Source: Gentiana macrophylla (lineage: Eukaryota > Streptophyta > Magnoliopsida > Gentianales > Gentianaceae). Taken from it: a DNA stretch of 64,000 bases. The stretch covers positions 203,061 through 267,060 of the forward strand of contig JAOBSW010000286.1 in the NCBI GenBank assembly GCA_026214975.1, written 5' to 3'. Shown here piece by piece: positions 33,984-44,365 of this stretch. The number at the start of each line of letters is the position of its first letter. The first letter of the stretch is position 1. Under the pieces are notes generated by a model. That model was given only the letters and a program-made list of their open reading frames with translations, was not told the origin of the DNA and made no database searches. A program made the translations under genes and the position numbers.

Positions 33984-35870
33984 TTGAAGAAATCTCCGGC
34001 TAAGCGCATCAGCTACAACATCAGCTTTACCCGGGTGGTATTGAATGTTCAAGTCGTAATCTTTCACGAACTCAAACCATCTTCTTTGTCTCATGTTCAG
34101 ATTCTCCTGAGTAAAGAAGAAATTAAGACTCTTATGATCAGTGAAGATCCTTGCCTTGACACCATACAAATAGTGTCTCCAAAGCTTCAGAGCAAATACC
34201 ACTGCTGCCAACTCCAAGTCGTGTGTAGGGTAATTCTTCTCATGCACCTTCAACTGCCTAGATGCATAAGCAATTACCTCTCCTGATTGCATCAAAGCAC
34301 AACCCAAACCTTGACCCGATGCATCTGTATATACATCATAGTTATCAAAGACTTCTGGTAATGCTAACACAGGTGCTGTGGTCAACTTTTCTTTCAAAGT
34401 CTGGAAAGCTTCCTCACATTCATTGGTCCACTCATACTTAACGTTCTTTTGAGTGAGCCTCGTGAGAGGTGTAGCTATCTTAGAGAAATCCTTTACAAAC
34501 TTCCGGTAGTACCCAGCTAAACCCAAGAAACTTCTTATCTACATTCGGCGTCGGTCTAGGCCACTTAGAAACGGCTTCTATCTTCGCTGGATCCACTTTA
34601 ATGCCTTCTCCATAAATTATATGCCCAAGAAAGCTAACCTGGTCCAACCAAAACTCGCACTTAGAAAACTTGGCATACAATTTGTTCTCCTCTAAGGTCT
34701 GTAGAACTATCCTTAGGTGTTCTTCATGCTCTTCCTCATCCTTAGAGTATACCAAGATATCATCTATGAAAAATATCACAAACTTGTCGAGATAAGGCAT
34801 GAAAAGTCCTTGCATCAAGTCCATGAACTTCGATGGAGCATTAGTGAGTCCAAACGGCATGACCAAAAACTCATAATGTCCATATCTCGTACTGAAGGTT
34901 GTCTTAGGTATATCTGACACCTTGATCTTCAACTGATGATAACCGGACCTAAGATCAATCTTAGAGAACACCTTCTTACCTTGCAACTGACTGAACAGAT
35001 CATCAACCCTTGGTAAAGGATACTTATTCTTGATTGTCAGTTTATTCAACTCTCTGTAGTCGATGCACAAACGCATACTCCCATCTTTCTTCTTCACAAA
35101 CAAGACCGGTGCTCCCCACGGTGATGTACTTGGCTGGATGATGCTTTTCTCTAGCGTCTCCTTAAGCTGAGTTTTCAACTCTTTCATCTCTACTGGTGCC
35201 ATCCTATAAGGTGTTTTAGCTACTGGTGATGCTCCTGCGATCAATTCAATCTTGAACTCTATGGCCCTATCAGGCATATGTCCTGGCAAATCTTTCGGGA
35301 AAACTTCGGGAAAGTCCTTAACTACACGAGTCTCTCCTAACTCGGACCTATGCTTTTCCTTATCTAATGCATAAACAACGAAACCCTGGCAACTCCTCTT
35401 CAAAGCTCTTAGGGCTTTAACTGCTGAGATAATCGGATAACGACCCTTGCTAGGCTTGTATATGTTACCCTAAAACATGTTAGCTAATTTTCCTGGGGCC
35501 TTAAAGATCACCCTCTTACCTCTACAATCCAAGAAAAATAATTCTTGGACAACCAGTCCATACCCAGGATAACATCAAAGTCTGAGAAATCCAACACTGT
35601 CAAGGCATGCTGGCACTTGTAAGTCCCAACTCTGATATCAACTTGGGGTGTGACTTGAGCACATCTAGTAACTCTGCCCAAAGGTGTGGTTATACTCAAA
35701 GGTCTCTCCAATTCCTTAAGAGATAGGTTCAAATTCTTAGCTATCTTAGAGGAAACAAAAGTCCCTAAAGCTCCAGTATCAAACAGAGCTGAAACTGCTA
35801 GATTATCTATGATTATGGTACCTAACAAGTGAATCAATTTAAGTACAAAGATGTAATATCATATGCGCGC
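33984..35870 (-). pseudogene. pol pseudogene of gypsy element 2 (PR-RT-RH, no INT)
   Basis: Protease at 35837-35508 with LFDTGALGTFVS, shifted near its end. Reverse transcriptase is open over 307 residues (35403-34480), with [29 protein letters not shown] and [12 protein letters not shown], so RT is far better kept than in element 1. A frameshift near 34526 moves into RNase H ([40 protein letters not shown]). At ADALSRR the sequence runs into LTR DNA, so the H2C2, catalytic core and chromodomain of integrase are absent. Confidence 0.94.
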
Positions 35871-35931
35871 TATATCATATTAAATATTTATAATAAACAC
35901 AAAACTTTGAAAAGTACTCATCACCACAAGG

Positions 35932-37451
35932 TCATCTAACTCTTACAGTTGCATCTGCTTTGCAAAGACATGGCAGTCTGCTGCCCATAGCATGATTACC
36001 CTGCTGGTTACCTCGTCCTCCTGCCTGATTACCTTGAGAGAGCTTCTTAGGACACGCCCTCGAGTAATGTCCCACTTCCCCGCAGTGGAAACAACTCAAG
36101 CTACCTGCCATGCACTCTCCTGTATGTGTCTTGTTACACTTAGCACAAACTGATGGCGTCCAACTTGCTGAACTCTTCGTAGCCGGATTTCCTGTCCTCT
36201 TAACATATTGCTGCGGTGCTCCTCTGTTACTTCCTTGATAATTCGAAAAAGACCTCTTATCTCCAACTACAACCGTCTGTCTACTGGCAAATCTTTCCTC
36301 AATCAAGGCTCTATCCAAGATGCTCGCCATGCTAGTGGGTCTATCTCCTAGCATGCCCTTTGCCACTTCATGTGACAATCCTTCCATAAACTTGTCAATC
36401 TTCTTCTCTTCACTCCTCATGATTTCAGGGTAGAATCTGCCCAACTCATGGAATTTCTGGGAGTACTGAGTCACTGTAGTGGATCTTCCTTGTTTCAAAC
36501 TCAGAAACTCATTAGCCTTTGCATTCTGTGTTGTTCTAGGGAAGTATTCCTTGTAGAACATGTCCTTAAACACTGCCCAATCCGTGATCCTCGGATTAAC
36601 CTGCTCATAAGCTTCCATCCAACTTTCTGCATTCCCTGCCAACAAGGATATACTAAGTGAGCCCACTCAGATTCTGGAGCTTTCACATTCCTGCACGTCC
36701 TTTCAAACCCACGAATCCATAAATATGCTGCAACTGACTCAACATTTCCAAAGAATTCTGGCACCCTGTGCTTCTTCATTTTATCATACCAATCCACTTG
36801 TCTGTCGTAGCCCCTGGGCGATGATCTTTGCATCGGTTTCGAAGCTGTTGGAGCATTCGATCTTGTGGTTGAGGCTGCTTGAACCTCTTTGTTGGGGTGA
36901 GTGCATTTTGCGGATAAGTGTATCCAGGTGCTACAAAAGTATCAGATCTAGGTGGTGGTGGAGGTAGAACCGTTGGATGAGGTGTAAAACTTAATGGTGT
37001 GGGGAAAACAACGATGCTGCGTGGTCGATTGAAAAACTTACTGGCGGTGGCACGCAGGCGCTTCTTTGAAGTTGCACGAAGCGGTTGGGAAAGTACTCAC
37101 CGGTGGATGAGAAAGTCCTAATCCTATCCAGCTTGTGGTCATTGGAGGCACAGACACTCCTGATGTTACTCCTGCTGAAGTGGTGATAAACGGTATGCTA
37201 GGGTTAAACTGTGAAGGACCCCCTTGTTCCACTCTTCTCCTGATGATGATATCTGGTCCTTGGTTCACCCCACGCATGATGTTGCTCACAGACGGGGTGT
37301 TAACTTGGGAAACTGTAGGGCCCTGGGTAGTTAGTCTACTTCTTCTCCTTCTCGGAATCACAACCCCGGTAAATCCTGCCTCAGTGTTACCCGTCTGGGT
37401 GTTAGCTGCCTCGGTGTTATTCGTATTAGCTCCTCCACTAGTAAGAACCAT
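35932..37451 (-). pseudogene. gag pseudogene of gypsy element 2
   Basis: ATG at 37451 (MVLTSGG) lies about 90 bp after the primer site. An N-terminal low-complexity part runs to 37038 and then shifts frame. HRVPEFFGNVESVAAYLW (about 36775) begins the capsid region. A single frameshift near 36665 leads into a 244-residue frame to 35932 with SWMEAYEQ, FHELGRFYPEIM and the zinc knuckle CFHCGEVGHYSRAC. Apart from the two or three shifts the gene is well preserved. Confidence 0.92.
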
Positions 37452-37538
37452 TCTGTAACCAAGAAAAGAGAGGGGTTACTAATGCTCTAGCACTTATCTT
37501 AAAGAAGAAATCAAGTCCTACACAGCAAGGAAAACCTG

Positions 37539-37550
37539 TCTCTGATACCA
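37539..37550 (-). other. Primer binding site of gypsy element 2
   Basis: Minus strand TGGTATCAGAGA, two bases from the LTR, complementary to initiator tRNA-Met. Confidence 0.92.
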
Positions 37551-37552
37551 AC

Positions 37553-39786
37553 TGTAACGCCCATTTCCCGGAAACCGAGTCCTTATCCGGAACGAGCGCT
37601 CGGCACAAATATTATCAAATAAATTCAATAATAAATGTAAGCCTTACATCATACATCAGAACTAAAACGACGCGGAAGATAAAACGACTCGGGAAAAGCA
37701 AAAGACAAAAGATCGAATACACGGTTTCCAATGCTGCTAAACTAAATCCAATAAAGAGAACTAAAACATCCAACGTTAAATCCAAAGGAACCAAACAGAA
37801 CTAATCCAAAAGAAAGACATCAATGTTAGAATTGAACAAACAACATTATTGAAAGAATTAAAACTAAAAGAACTAAATCTTCACGAGCTCCGTCTCACAC
37901 GTCCTCGTCAAAGAACTCATCAGCGTTAGCAACCTATTCATCTTCTTTAGGGAAAGAGAAAGACAAACAAAAAGTAACGGGGTAAGTACATAAGTACTTA
38001 GTAAAGCGTAGAAGATCGCATAACGTCGGTCTCATAAAGAAATAAAAGCAACGCCGTCTTTTATTAATTCATTCCGTTATTAGCCCTAGCTAACACATTA
38101 TGTTTATAGCATAACATGAGATTCCAAAGGTATCTAGCTTAGCTCAAGTTTGTTGCATCATGAATAACAAGGGCACTACGTAGTAATAGGATGTATTAGG
38201 ACAACTGGGTGCAACCTACTTAGAGACACGCTCTAGTAGCCCCGGGAATATCTGAGTGCCGATGGTGTGATAACCGGTAGAATGTACCAGATGCTTTATC
38301 TAGCCAATCGATTGACCGGCGTGGGTACAGTCTACTTTGTCTGGTCAGAGAACACATCGCGATATTGTACTATGCCTTACCAAGCATTGCATGATGTTTA
38401 AGATTATAATCTAGCACATATGTTTGATTAGATGTTTAACTAGCCACCTAAGTTGATTCACATAAAAGGCTCACCTATCAATCTACTCCATCTTCCTAAG
38501 ACCACTAAACACTAACAAAACCTAGCACATACACAGACATCGATAAACCCTAGATTATCGAAGCACAAGGCAAATCCAAAGCTTTCGACTGTCCCACACT
38601 TCATCTTTTAGGGAATCCACATGGTGCGGAAACTAAACGCATCAAAAGCTAATTCAAGGCTTTGACACATAAGGTTAAGCAGTAAAAACATGATTATGAA
38701 GCCTGAAACCAAGCTGAAATGAAAAACAGTGAAAAACAGAATAAATAGGTCAAACGCCCGTCTGACCCCATGTGAATGCCCATCTGACTTGGACGTGCAT
38801 CCACCAACCCCCAGCCGCCCGTCCGTGCTATTCAGCCACATCCTGTATCTAAACTGTCCCCTCAAACGCCCGTCCGAAATACCCAGACGCCCGTTTGAGC
38901 TTCCGCTACCGCGGACGCCCGTCTGCCTGGGATTTACCCAGAAAATCTGCAACTGTAAAAACACGACTCCATCCCAATTCCAACCCAAACTCCAACCAAA
39001 ACATATTGAAAACCACAAAAATACACAAACAAACTGCTCTACATCTTTACGACACCTTAGTCATACGATAAGAACTCCACGTTACCTTGATTTGCGAGCT
39101 ACTACGATCCATGCTACCAAAGTCTTGAAAAAAGTTAAACCTTTAACTCCAAACCTATAAAAGATCAATCCAACGATGATCACTACGATGTTTAAACTCA
39201 GAAAAACGCAGACTAACACTCGTCAATGGGATCTTTTATCCTGGTCGGGGGGGAAATTACCAAACGTCTAGCATTCCCTCACGCTTGGCGCCAATGAGAT
39301 TTTTTTTAGAAAAAAGGGAAGACTGTGCCTTCGCCCTAGGAAATAGTAAGCAATAATAGCATGGCACTTTGCATTCGATATTATAAATTGAAGAAACCCT
39401 AATACCAAGAACGATGAGGGAAAACTTACGTTAACGGATTTAGGGATTGTTGATATCAAAATGATCCTCGTCTCGTGGTGATCCTTTCTCTCTTGAGATG
39501 TCTGTTGAGAAGAGCAACGGATTAGCCTAGAGATTCGAAAGCCTCTTCTCCCCATTTTTCTTCCAAACTTGCGCCCCTTAGTTAGTTTTTTTTTTCTTTT
39601 CGTAAACAACTAGGTTAATTTAGGATTAGTTTTCCTTTTATAATCCCAATTAAAATCTAATTATTCCTTATTAATTGAATCCAATTAATCCTTTTCCTTT
39701 TCTTTAATTCCATTAATTATATAACATAATATTCTGATTTTTGCTTAATGACCGAATTGCCCTTTTTCAAAAATCGGGATATTACA
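37553..39786 (-). repeat. 5' LTR of gypsy element 2
   Basis: 2,234 bp. On the minus strand it starts TGTAATATCCCGATTTTTG and ends GGGCGTTACA, nearly the same ends as element 1. Contains the dyad array at 38751-38925. Confidence 0.95.
38751..38925 (-). repeat. Array of six GACGGGCGT dyad motifs in gypsy element 2 LTR
   Basis: Six motif copies, including CAGACGGGCGTTTG and CAAACGGGCGTCTG, with two decayed ones. The motif is conserved relative to element 1 while much of the spacer is not. Confidence 0.8.
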
Positions 39787-39895
39787 CAATCTCATGACCC
39801 CGGTGCGAATAAATGTTCTCTATTAGAAATTAAAAGATGTTTAGAAAAACAGAATTGGAAATAAATAAGATGAAACAATAATTTAGGGGACTCAC

Positions 39896-39961
39896 AGAAG
39901 TTTGGTGCAGCAGAGAGATGACAAAGAGTGAAAGAAGCACCAAAGGTATGAATTTCGCCAT
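39896..39961 (-). CDS. Orphan first exon: signal peptide of a small secreted protein
   Basis: ATG at 39961 opens 22 codons beginning MAKFIPLVLLSLFVISLL, a textbook signal peptide (one basic residue, long Leu/Val/Ile/Phe core). The frame then meets TCT, GTGAGT, a consensus plant splice donor at 39895, in phase 0. A TATA box stands 100 bp upstream. Many plant cysteine-rich secreted peptides, for example the GASA/snakin family, have an intron just after the signal peptide, but no second exon is visible and the family cannot be named. Gypsy element 2 begins about 105 bp into the presumed intron. Without splicing the frame runs about 40 more codons to a stop near 39792. Confidence 0.5.
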
Positions 39962-40060
39962 CAGCACAAAAAACCCACTTCAAAAAAATAAGAGTAGGAG
40001 TGCCCCAATAACTGAGGCTAACGTTAGTTTTTGTTATGGCTAGAGGTGGGGGACATCATT

Positions 40061-40068
40061 ATTTATAT
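40061..40068 (-). promoter_or_regulatory. Putative TATA box for the orphan exon
   Basis: Minus strand ATATAAAT (context CGATATAAATAATG). The 5' leader between it and the ATG is A/C-rich then T-rich, normal for plant genes. A start of transcription near 40030 would follow. Confidence 0.45.
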
Positions 40069-40165
40069 CGACAGAATGTGATAATGGCATACGGAAAGTG
40101 TTGGCATATTGTTTCAATCACGTACACTAAATTTACCTATATTATTTAAAATCCTTGATTATAAT

Positions 40166-42366
40166 CAAGGGCAGAGCCAGGATTTCTATGTCGGGGGGTT
40201 AGAATAATTTTTTTTCATGATAATTGTTTTGTACCAATTTTTTTTCAAGTAGACTTGAGCAAAAAAATTACACAGAAACACCCAATAGATAACATTTTAT
40301 AAAAGTTGTGAACAAAAGGCGATTAAATAGAATTTGAATACAACATGTCTACTACTACCCAATTCATCATTCAAAAACTTGTTTTTTTATTTAAAATGTC
40401 AACATGACTAGATACTAAATACTCCGAATCACTTCAATTGCACCCTACGATGTTTCTGGGAATTGAATTCATCAATAAAGGATTCAACATCAAGATTTTG
40501 AGAGAAGTCTCTTTCAATATAAATTGTCATGGAATCCGCAAGGAACTCTTCGTCAATTTTACTACGGAAAATAGATTTAACATACTTCATAGCTGAAAAT
40601 GCCCCCTCTGTGGTTGCTGTTGAGACCGGGAGAGTTAAGATGAGACGAATCAACTTATCAATCAAAAAATATATTTGAGATTTGTTTGTCTCAACTAATT
40701 TCTGACACAACTCTGAAATGGTGGACAAACTCTGAAACATTGGATGTTGAATGACATCATACTCATAATGTGCCCATTGCGATTTAAGCAAATGCATATC
40801 TTGGCCAGTGATGTCGTAGGGATAAAAGTATTTCGCAAGGGTGCATATATTCTCAATGTTGAAGGACTTGAAATCATCCTTTGGATCCAAAGATGTACTT
40901 AGTTTGAGGAGCTCAAATGCTTCGTCACTAAATCTGTCGTTTAACTCCTGGAGCTGAAAATCAATTGCATTGTTAAATATGTCAAAATGGTAGTAATGCT
41001 CAACTATGATATTGCCTCTTTGCTGACATGAACGACCAGTAGCATCTACATGACGAGAACTCATGCCTGGAATGGGAAAATTATTTTCTATGCAAACTTT
41101 TATCACACCCCCCCATTAACGTATCGAAACCTTCGGCCTTTAGCCAGCCAAGAAGTTTTTTGATAGATGAGACAACATCCATAGCACTCAAGATACCAAC
41201 ATTTTTTCGCTGCAAGGCTTTAGAAAGTAACTCGGTTATTGCAATGATTTTGTGCATATTATGTAAGATAAAGATGAAATCAAATGATCTCATCGTGATC
41301 AAAGAATCACTCGCTTCTCCACATGCAGCTCGAGACAACCCATCATCAATAATTGTTCCAAGTGTCATAATAATAGATGTGAACATATCTATCATACCAC
41401 AAATAGAATCAAAATATGAACTCCACCGAGGCACTCCAGCATGGTGCAATGGCACGGTTGGGCCCTCTACCTGTCTCACGTTCACCAGCAGCTATAGAAT
41501 CTACAATCTCATTAGCTTGATTTGATTGCAACTCATTGTGACATTTGGGAAAAAGCTTTAATGATATTCACAATGGTGGTCAATTTAGAAAAGAATAAAT
41601 AGACTTGTTCTTCTCAGCAGCAGCAACTAATGCTAACTGTAAATGGTGTGCAAAACAATGAACATAATATGCAGATGGACAATCTCTAAGAAATAGCGCT
41701 TGTAACCCATTCCATGCACCACGCATGTTGCTAGCACCATCGTAGCCCTAGCCTCGCAAGTCATTAACATCTAAATTGGATCGAATAAGAGCATCACATA
41801 TCTCTTTTTTAAGATTTGCTTCCGTTGTATCCATAACATGTATACTATCAAGAAAGCGCTCCTGCACAAAACCATAAGCATCCACAAATCTCACAACAAT
41901 AGCCATTTGTTCCTTGTTAGACGATTCCTTGGATTCATCAACCAAGCAACAAAATTTAGCGTCCCCGATTTCGTCATGAATCTTTCTTCTTACTTTATTA
42001 GCAAGGTTATGTAGAAACTGTTTACGAATCCGGGTGATGTGAACTTTGCATTTTTGCGAGGCGTTTCCTAAGACAACGACACCAATATCTAATCTCAACT
42101 TTCCCATAAACTTTATCATCTCCAGAAAGTTGCCTTGATTTTTTGAATGCAATGACTTGTCATGTCATCTTAAAGCACAACCTTGCAATGTAAGCCAATT
42201 AATACCCTCAACTGTTGTTCCCAACCGTAGCCGGTTTTTTTTAATATCCTCCTCACTTGCTTTATTTATCACCGTGTCAATATGTCGAGGTACATTCACT
42301 AACGCATGAACCGAATCCACAGAATTATTATGTGGTGAATTAGGACCACCCACATGTTTCAAGAAG
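40166..42366 (-). mobile_element. hAT transposon remnant (TTF/ZMYM-type transposase), 5' part displaced
   Basis: The end at 40166 reads CAAGGGCAGAGCCAGGATTT, close to the hAT terminus CAGGGGCGGAGCC. The transposase lies on the minus strand. Its upstream part is cut at 42366 by a gypsy LTR and the other terminus was not found, so the full length is unknown. Confidence 0.75.
40429..42366 (-). pseudogene. hAT-family transposase pseudogene (DUF4371 and hAT dimerisation domains)
   Basis: Reading from 42366: LKHVGGPNSPHNN, the segment after the TTF zinc finger. At 42152-41748 comes a DUF4371-like region with CCLVDESKESSNKEQMAIVV and RFLDSIHVMDTTEANLKK. Middle part at 41485-41081 (SFDFIFILHNMHKIIAIT). 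C-terminal part, 225 residues at 41106-40429, with LPVSTATTEGAFSAMKYVKS, the hAT dimerisation motif. Stops and frameshifts lie near 42155, 41745, 41500 and 41100. The TTF zinc finger itself is missing. An intact protein would cut and rejoin hAT ends in the nucleus. Confidence 0.9.
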
Positions 42367-44351
42367 TGTAACATCCCGACTTTTCATGAAAGGGTAATAT
42401 TATAATTTGGTGTATTTACTACGACCTAATTATTATTTGTCTTTTATTTAATTGAAAATGAGTTAAGTAAAAGGATTTGGAAAGTGATTATATGGAATAA
42501 AGAGATTTAGTTAATTAATTAATGGAATTAATTATTGGCTATTTAAGGAAATAATCCCCAAAATTCCCTTATAATTGTGTCATGCCAATTCTGGAAAAAA
42601 AAAAGAAGGAATGACGTGAAAAAAAAGTTGAGGAGCAGAAGGCAAGCATGAAGTTGCACAGGCGAAAAACTTCAACCGTGCGGCCAATCCGTTCATCGTT
42701 TCAAGATGCCGCAGGAGAGAAAAGTCATCAGTGCGAAGAGACGCAATTTTGGAAAATAATATATCCTCATTCCGTAATTTTTCGGTTTAGCCCTAGTTTT
42801 TGGATTCGTCGAGTTCGATTCTTCAGAAATTCGTATCTTTCAATCCGTAGCTCTGTTTTGCAGCCATGAGTAGTCGAAACGATCGTCTTGGAGCGTAGAT
42901 CCTTCTAAAAATAGTTTTGCAGCAGTTAATCCAGGTAATCTGCAGTTTTATGCACTTTTTCAGTTTCCGTTTTGCAAAGAAAATAGTATTTTAGGGTTTC
43001 TTGTTGATCAATAGTTTTTGGGGTTTGAGGATCAACAGTTATTGTGGTTGATTGGCATTTTGCTTTCATTTTTGCTGGAAATTAAGGTAAGAGTCTCTTC
43101 CTAATGAGTAATTGTAGTTTTATAATGATAGGTTGAGTTTTGGTGATAGAATTCATGCTAAGTTGTAATTAATGAGTTGTGATATGTTTTGGTATATTTT
43201 TGTTGAGTTTTAAATTTCTATTTTTTTGGATTCAAAAACATTAACTAAACATAAACAAGCCTCGATGTCTGTGTATGTGTATGTGCTAGGCCTTGTCCAT
43301 GTCTAGTGGTCTAAGTATGAGAGTTGAGTTTGTGGTGGAGCTTACTTGAAAACACTTAGGTGGCTAGTTAATAACCATTAATAAATACATACTTGTGTAA
43401 CTAAAAGATTAACCATCATGTCATCCTTGGTAAGACACAAGTCTATATCGCAATGCGTTGGATTTCGGATAAAACGAGTAAACTTGCTGGCCTTTCTAGA
43501 GGCACCAAGAGTAGAGGGTACTCGTTGTGGATAACTTTGCTGGCCATTAGAGGGCACCAGGAGTAAAGGGACTTCACAAGTTGATAACTCTGCTAGCCCA
43601 AGGGCACCAGGAGTAGAGGGACTCTGCAGTTGAATAACTCCGTAGGTTCACAAGACCCCAAGTACGGAGGGACTTCGCCGAATGCGTATACTATCGGGAC
43701 TAGCCCATGGCTATTGGTGAGATGCACCAATAGGTTGCACCCAGATGTCTCGTGGTGGGCAGCACCATGCGTAGTGCCCTAGAATGCAGATGTAACAAAG
43801 ATAAGCTAAGTTAGATCAGTTAGTCATGACATGTTGATGGACATGGAGTGAACCCTAGATTGAGTCGGTCTTATAAAGATAAATTAATAATTAATAATAT
43901 GAACCTTTTCATTGTAGAACTTAGTTATTCATTAGCTTCTCACTTTTACTAAGTACTCTGTACTTACCTCCTTTGCATTTTTTTTGTATGCATTGTGGGG
44001 TGAGAAGACGAATAGGCTGACCACGAGTTTGTTGAGGACTACGAGGAAGAGTTTCGACGATGCTTTGTTTTAATTTTAATTCTAGACTTTGTAGACAAGT
44101 TGTACTTTCAAGACATCGTACTTTGTAATCTTTGGAGATCGTTGTTGTTTGTTAATTCTTCCCATCTTTAGAATGGTTATTTTCTATTCATAGTAGCATT
44201 TATTATTTTACCCGAGACTTTTGGGATTCTGTTTACTTTTATTTGATACAACGACGTAGAGGCTTGCGTATAATATTAAATTTATTTAATATTGTACGCG
44301 CTGAACGTTCTCTTCCGATAAGGGATCGCTATCTGGGAGCGGGGCGTTACA
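42367..44351 (+). repeat. Third Tekay-like LTR, 1,985 bp, with primer site
   Basis: Starts TGTAACATCCCGACTTTTC, ends GGAGCGGGGCGTTACA. Shares with elements 1 and 2 the block around CACTTAGGTGGCTAGTTAA (43350) and the tail before the end, but has no GACGGGCG array. It is followed by GT and the primer site, so it is a 5' LTR rather than a solo LTR. No matching 3' LTR is in the window. It interrupts the hAT transposase. Confidence 0.9.
43477..43681 (+). repeat. Minisatellite inside third LTR, four ~50-bp units
   Basis: Units at about 43477, 43530, 43583 and 43632 share GATAACTCTGCTGGCC, AGGGCACCAGGAGTAGAGGGACT and a short tail. Element 1 LTR has a single equivalent unit (about 2605-2665). Confidence 0.85.
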
Positions 44352-44353
44352 GT

Positions 44354-44365
44354 TGGTATCAGAGC
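44354..44365 (+). other. Primer binding site after third LTR
   Basis: TGGTATCAGAGC, a perfect tRNA-Met primer site, two bases after the LTR. Confidence 0.92.

Larger units (their letters stand above)
33261..39786 (-). mobile_element. Tekay-like gypsy element 2, minus strand, integrase deleted
   Basis: A perfect CAATC duplication (33256-33260 and 39787-39791) brackets an element with 5' LTR at 37553-39786, primer site, gag, protease, RT, RNase H and then a truncated 3' LTR at 33261-33983. The deletion joins the end of RNase H to the middle of the LTR and removes integrase, chromodomain, polypurine tract and about 1.46 kb of LTR. LTR ends, gag and pol resemble element 1, but LTR sequence has diverged, so it is a sister family. 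Confidence 0.95.
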
